Part shown: piece after piece, positions 5,280 to 7,220 of the stretch
Numbering within the stretch: position 1 is the first letter of the stretch
How the letters are laid out: every line of letters starts with the position of its first letter
DNA from: Chloroflexota bacterium
GTDB taxonomy: Bacteria > Cyanobacteriota > Vampirovibrionia > Obscuribacterales > Obscuribacteraceae
NCBI GenBank assembly: GCA_005240105.1
Contig: SBAT01000264.1
Location: 1-7,220, forward strand
DNA: 7,220 nucleotides
Reading direction: 5' to 3'
Position numbers and translations under genes: made by a program
The notes under the pieces: generated by a model
What the model saw: only the letters and a program-made list of their open reading frames with translations
Told to the model about the DNA's origin: nothing
The model's database searches: none

Positions 5280-5300
5280 TTTGTCATTCAGAGCGAAGCC
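5280..5300. repeat. Solo end fragment of the 144-bp repeat family
   Basis: TTTGTCATTCAGAG (5280-5293) matches the left end of copy 1 (65-78) at 13 of 14 positions and continues GCGAAGCC. No matching right end follows at the expected distance apart from that of copy 2, which begins 10 bases later. It looks like a truncated copy. Confidence 0.55.
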
Positions 5301-5309
5301 ATTCCCCAC

Positions 5310-5453
5310 TTTGTCATCTCGAGCGAGCCTGCAAGGCGAGTCGAGAGATCTTCCGTAGGTAATCGACGCTCTTTGTGATCATGACGTACTGCGAAACTGT
5401 GCGGAAGATCTCTCCACTTCGGTGCCTTCGGCACCTTCGGTCGAGATGACAAA
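5310..5453. repeat. 144-bp REPIN/MITE-like inverted-repeat element, copy 2
   Basis: The outer 13-bp inverted repeats are perfect: TTTGTCATCTCGA (5310-5322) and TCGAGATGACAAA (5441-5453). A second perfect 13-bp pair lies inside: GAGAGATCTTCCG (5343-5355) and CGGAAGATCTCTC (5402-5414). Between the outer and inner repeats each arm has its own small hairpin: GCCT/AGGC in the left arm, and GGTGCC/GGCACC (5421-5435) in the right arm. The 46-bp centre (5356-5401) is unpaired. It carries no gene and ends 11 bases from the stop of the converging M16 gene. Length and ends match copy 1. Confidence 0.8.
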
Positions 5454-5464
5454 AAAGACGGGGT

Positions 5465-7220
5465 CTACACAGGCTCCGTGCCCGCGATGACTGTTACGGC
5501 TTTGTCCAGCGTCAGGTACTTGTCTAGCGCGGCGTTGATTTGGTCTTTGGTGACGGCTTTGATGTCGCGGGAGAAGTTGTCTAATAAGTCCAGCGGTAAG
5601 CCGAGATATTCGTAGCTTGTGATTGACGATGCCATGCCCATTGATGTGCGTAGCCCGACGACGAAGCTGCCGGCAGCACGGCCGGATTCGTCGGCGTGCT
5701 CTTTGTCGTGGATGCCGGATGTGCGGTATTCGGCGACGACGTCGTTGACGAGCGTCAGCGCTTTGTCGATGTTTGCCGGGTTGACGGACAAGCTGATTAC
5801 CCACGGTGCGTAGCCGAAGGAGACATCTTCGAATCCGGAGTGGATGCCGTAGGTTAAACCCTCGCGCTCGCGGACGACTAAGCCGAGACGCGATGAGAGA
5901 GTGTCTTTGCCTAACGCGTTGTTGGCCAGCATCGCCGGGTAGAAGTCCGGTGCCGTGCGTTTCAAGTCCACCGGGTAACCGATGATGATGTCCACGTTTT
6001 TCTTGTCCGGAATTGCTACTTCAATTCGCTGTGCTCTTGCCGGTGGTTCTACTGGTGGCACGACGATGAGCGGTGCCTTCGTGCCTTTCCATTTTTCGAA
6101 TTGAGCACGGATGAGGGAAAGCGCGGTGTCCGGATCGATATCGCCGACTACAGTCAACACCATGCCGGATGGACTGAAGTACTGCTTGTGGAAATCGCGA
6201 ATTTCTTTGCGTGTTATCTTCTCGACTTCTACCATTTGCTCTTCGAATGTTTTTGCGTAATAAACAGAATCAGCAGGATAGATGCTTTGCAAAAATTGAT
6301 TACGAGCGCGCGCACCGGTGTCGGTGATTTGTTCAGTTAGATACGAAGTAAGTTCTTTCTTGCACTTCTTGAGTTCGGCGTCAGCAAATAACGGATTGCG
6401 GATTACGTCACTCAAGAGTTCCAAGAATGCCGGTAAATCACTTGTCACCATTTTGCTGGCCATATTAACGGCAAAGTTGTCCGGTTTGATGGCCAGGCTG
6501 CTGCCCATCTCTTCCAGTATTTCGCCTATTTGCGTCTTGTTGTATTTGCTTGAACCCCTGACCATCATGTCCGTGACAATGCTGGGAGTGAGGGAAAGGT
6601 TGTGGTCGGCAAAACAGAAGCCGGCACGTAATTTAGCCGTGACTGCTACAGAGCCTGTCCCTGGATTGGGCAATACCAAGACAGTCATGCCGTTATCTAG
6701 GACTGTTCGTCTGACATTTTTGGCAAACGAAGGACGTTCTGCCTTTTCCGGTTTTTTCAATGTAGCAACTGCGCCGGATTTGCTGGGGGCAAAAGTGTTT
6801 GTGCCGTTTCCACCATCTGCGGATCTTGCTTGTGCTTTGCCGTTTGATTTTTCCGACGTGCCACCACCAGTTGCTACTTTGACTTTTTTACCAGGTTTGA
6901 TTTTAGCGAGAGCCTCGTCCATACCCTTGGGGATAAACCAACCAACAGTGCGGTTTTCGCGAGCAAAATATGTACCGGCCACGCGCTGCACATCTGCTTG
7001 CGTAACAGCATCAAAATTATCATCGTAATCTATCAACCAGCGCCAGTCAGCAACTGCTTCAGCTTCGCCTAATTGACTGACAAATACCATTGGATCGGCT
7101 GCCGCTAAGATAGTGCCCTTGCGGTTGGCGCTCTTGGCGCGGTGCAACTCGTCATCGTCAGCGTGTTCGGCTGCCAGTTTGGCAATTTCGTCAATGATCG
7201 CGTCTTCCGCATCCTTGGGA
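5465..7220 (-). CDS. M16 (insulinase/pitrilysin) family zinc peptidase, C-terminal part; N-terminus beyond window
   Basis: The frame is open to the right edge, so this is a partial gene with 584 visible residues (numbered from the edge) ending at TAG 5467-5465. A TTG at 7147-7145 could be mistaken for a start, but the frame continues upstream with ordinary coding sequence. Residues 1-100 look like the end of the first M16 half (DAVTQADVQRVAGTYFARENRTVGWFIP). A basic Gly/Ser/Lys/Ala-rich linker follows (about 109-164). The second M16 domain starts at KNVRRTVLDNGMTVLVLPNP and runs to the end. Where active M16 domains have HxxEH, this one has SIVTD, so it is the non-catalytic half. It keeps the R..GLTYG region (R450 to G458, with Y457) typical of that half. 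The zinc site should be in the unseen N-terminal half. M16 enzymes degrade peptides, often in the periplasm or as paired subunits. Confidence 0.9.
   Translation of the reverse strand, partial: PKDAEDAIIDEIAKLAAEHADDDELHRAKSANRKGTILAAADPMVFVSQLGEAEAVADWRWLIDYDDNFDAVTQADVQRVAGTYFARENRTVGWFIPKGMDEALAKIKPGKKVKVATGGGTSEKSNGKAQARSADGGNGTNTFAPSKSGAVATLKKPEKAERPSFAKNVRRTVLDNGMTVLVLPNPGTGSVAVTAKLRAGFCFADHNLSLTPSIVTDMMVRGSSKYNKTQIGEILEEMGSSLAIKPDNFAVNMASKMVTSDLPAFLELLSDVIRNPLFADAELKKCKKELTSYLTEQITDTGARARNQFLQSIYPADSVYYAKTFEEQMVEVEKITRKEIRDFHKQYFSPSGMVLTVVGDIDPDTALSLIRAQFEKWKGTKAPLIVVPPVEPPARAQRIEVAIPDKKNVDIIIGYPVDLKRTAPDFYPAMLANNALGKDTLSSRLGLVVREREGLTYGIHSGFEDVSFGYAPWVISLSVNPANIDKALTLVNDVVAEYRTSGIHDKEHADESGRAAGSFVVGLRTSMGMASSITSYEYLGLPLDLLDNFSRDIKAVTKDQINAALDKYLTLDKAVTVIAGTEPV

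Noticed and set aside
5379..5804. Minus-strand open frame overlapping the end of the M16 gene and the repeat
   Set aside because: It is an arginine-rich out-of-frame reading of M16 sequence that runs into the repeat element.
6318..7028. 236-codon plus-strand open frame opposite the M16 peptidase
   Set aside because: It is fully antisense to a gene with clear M16 signatures; the reverse-strand frame is a by-product of its codon usage.

Overview
This is a 7.2 kb piece of bacterial DNA using the standard code, with Shine-Dalgarno-led genes and short intergenic gaps that often contain hairpins. The organism cannot be placed from the sequence alone. The only clearly conserved housekeeping-type gene is the two-domain M16 (insulinase/pitrilysin) peptidase at the right edge, which is found in many phyla. 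Most other genes are small and unrecognised, as expected for a variable, accessory stretch of chromosome.

Layout, left to right. Positions 65-208 hold a 144-bp inverted-repeat element beginning TTTGTCAT and ending ATGACAAA. A strong hairpin terminator (233-264) runs straight into the ribosome binding site of a histidine-phosphatase-superfamily gene (278-1015, +). The gap 1016-1334 carries two terminator-like hairpins. Next come an unrecognised 229-aa gene (1335-2024, +), a hairpin-rich spacer with a perfect 18-bp palindrome, and a small 3-4 helix membrane protein (2143-2610, +). On the opposite strand sits a hicA-hicB toxin-antitoxin pair (3261-2804) with a 4-nt overlap. After a 342-bp gap without a gene, three closely spaced + strand genes follow: a small helical protein apparently broken by a 1-nt frameshift (3604-3897, lost tail to 4025), an 86-aa protein (4047-4307), and a 260-aa coiled-coil plus single-membrane-helix protein (4409-5191). 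Terminators lie at 4339-4373 and 5218-5245. A second 144-bp inverted-repeat element (5310-5453) and a solo fragment of the same family (5280-5300) sit between this block and the converging M16 peptidase gene (5465 to beyond the right edge, -).

How it fits together. The two 144-bp elements have equal length and matching ends, and they bracket the whole accessory block (209-5309). The conserved peptidase lies outside. hicAB may stabilise the block. The 3604-5191 genes may form one functional unit (coiled-coil protein, small soluble protein, membrane-anchored coiled-coil protein), but no known system is recognisable and no function is assigned. The most useful leads are the matched 144-bp elements, the frameshifted gene, the terminator abutting the phosphatase start, and the lysine at the usual acid-glutamate position in the phosphatase.
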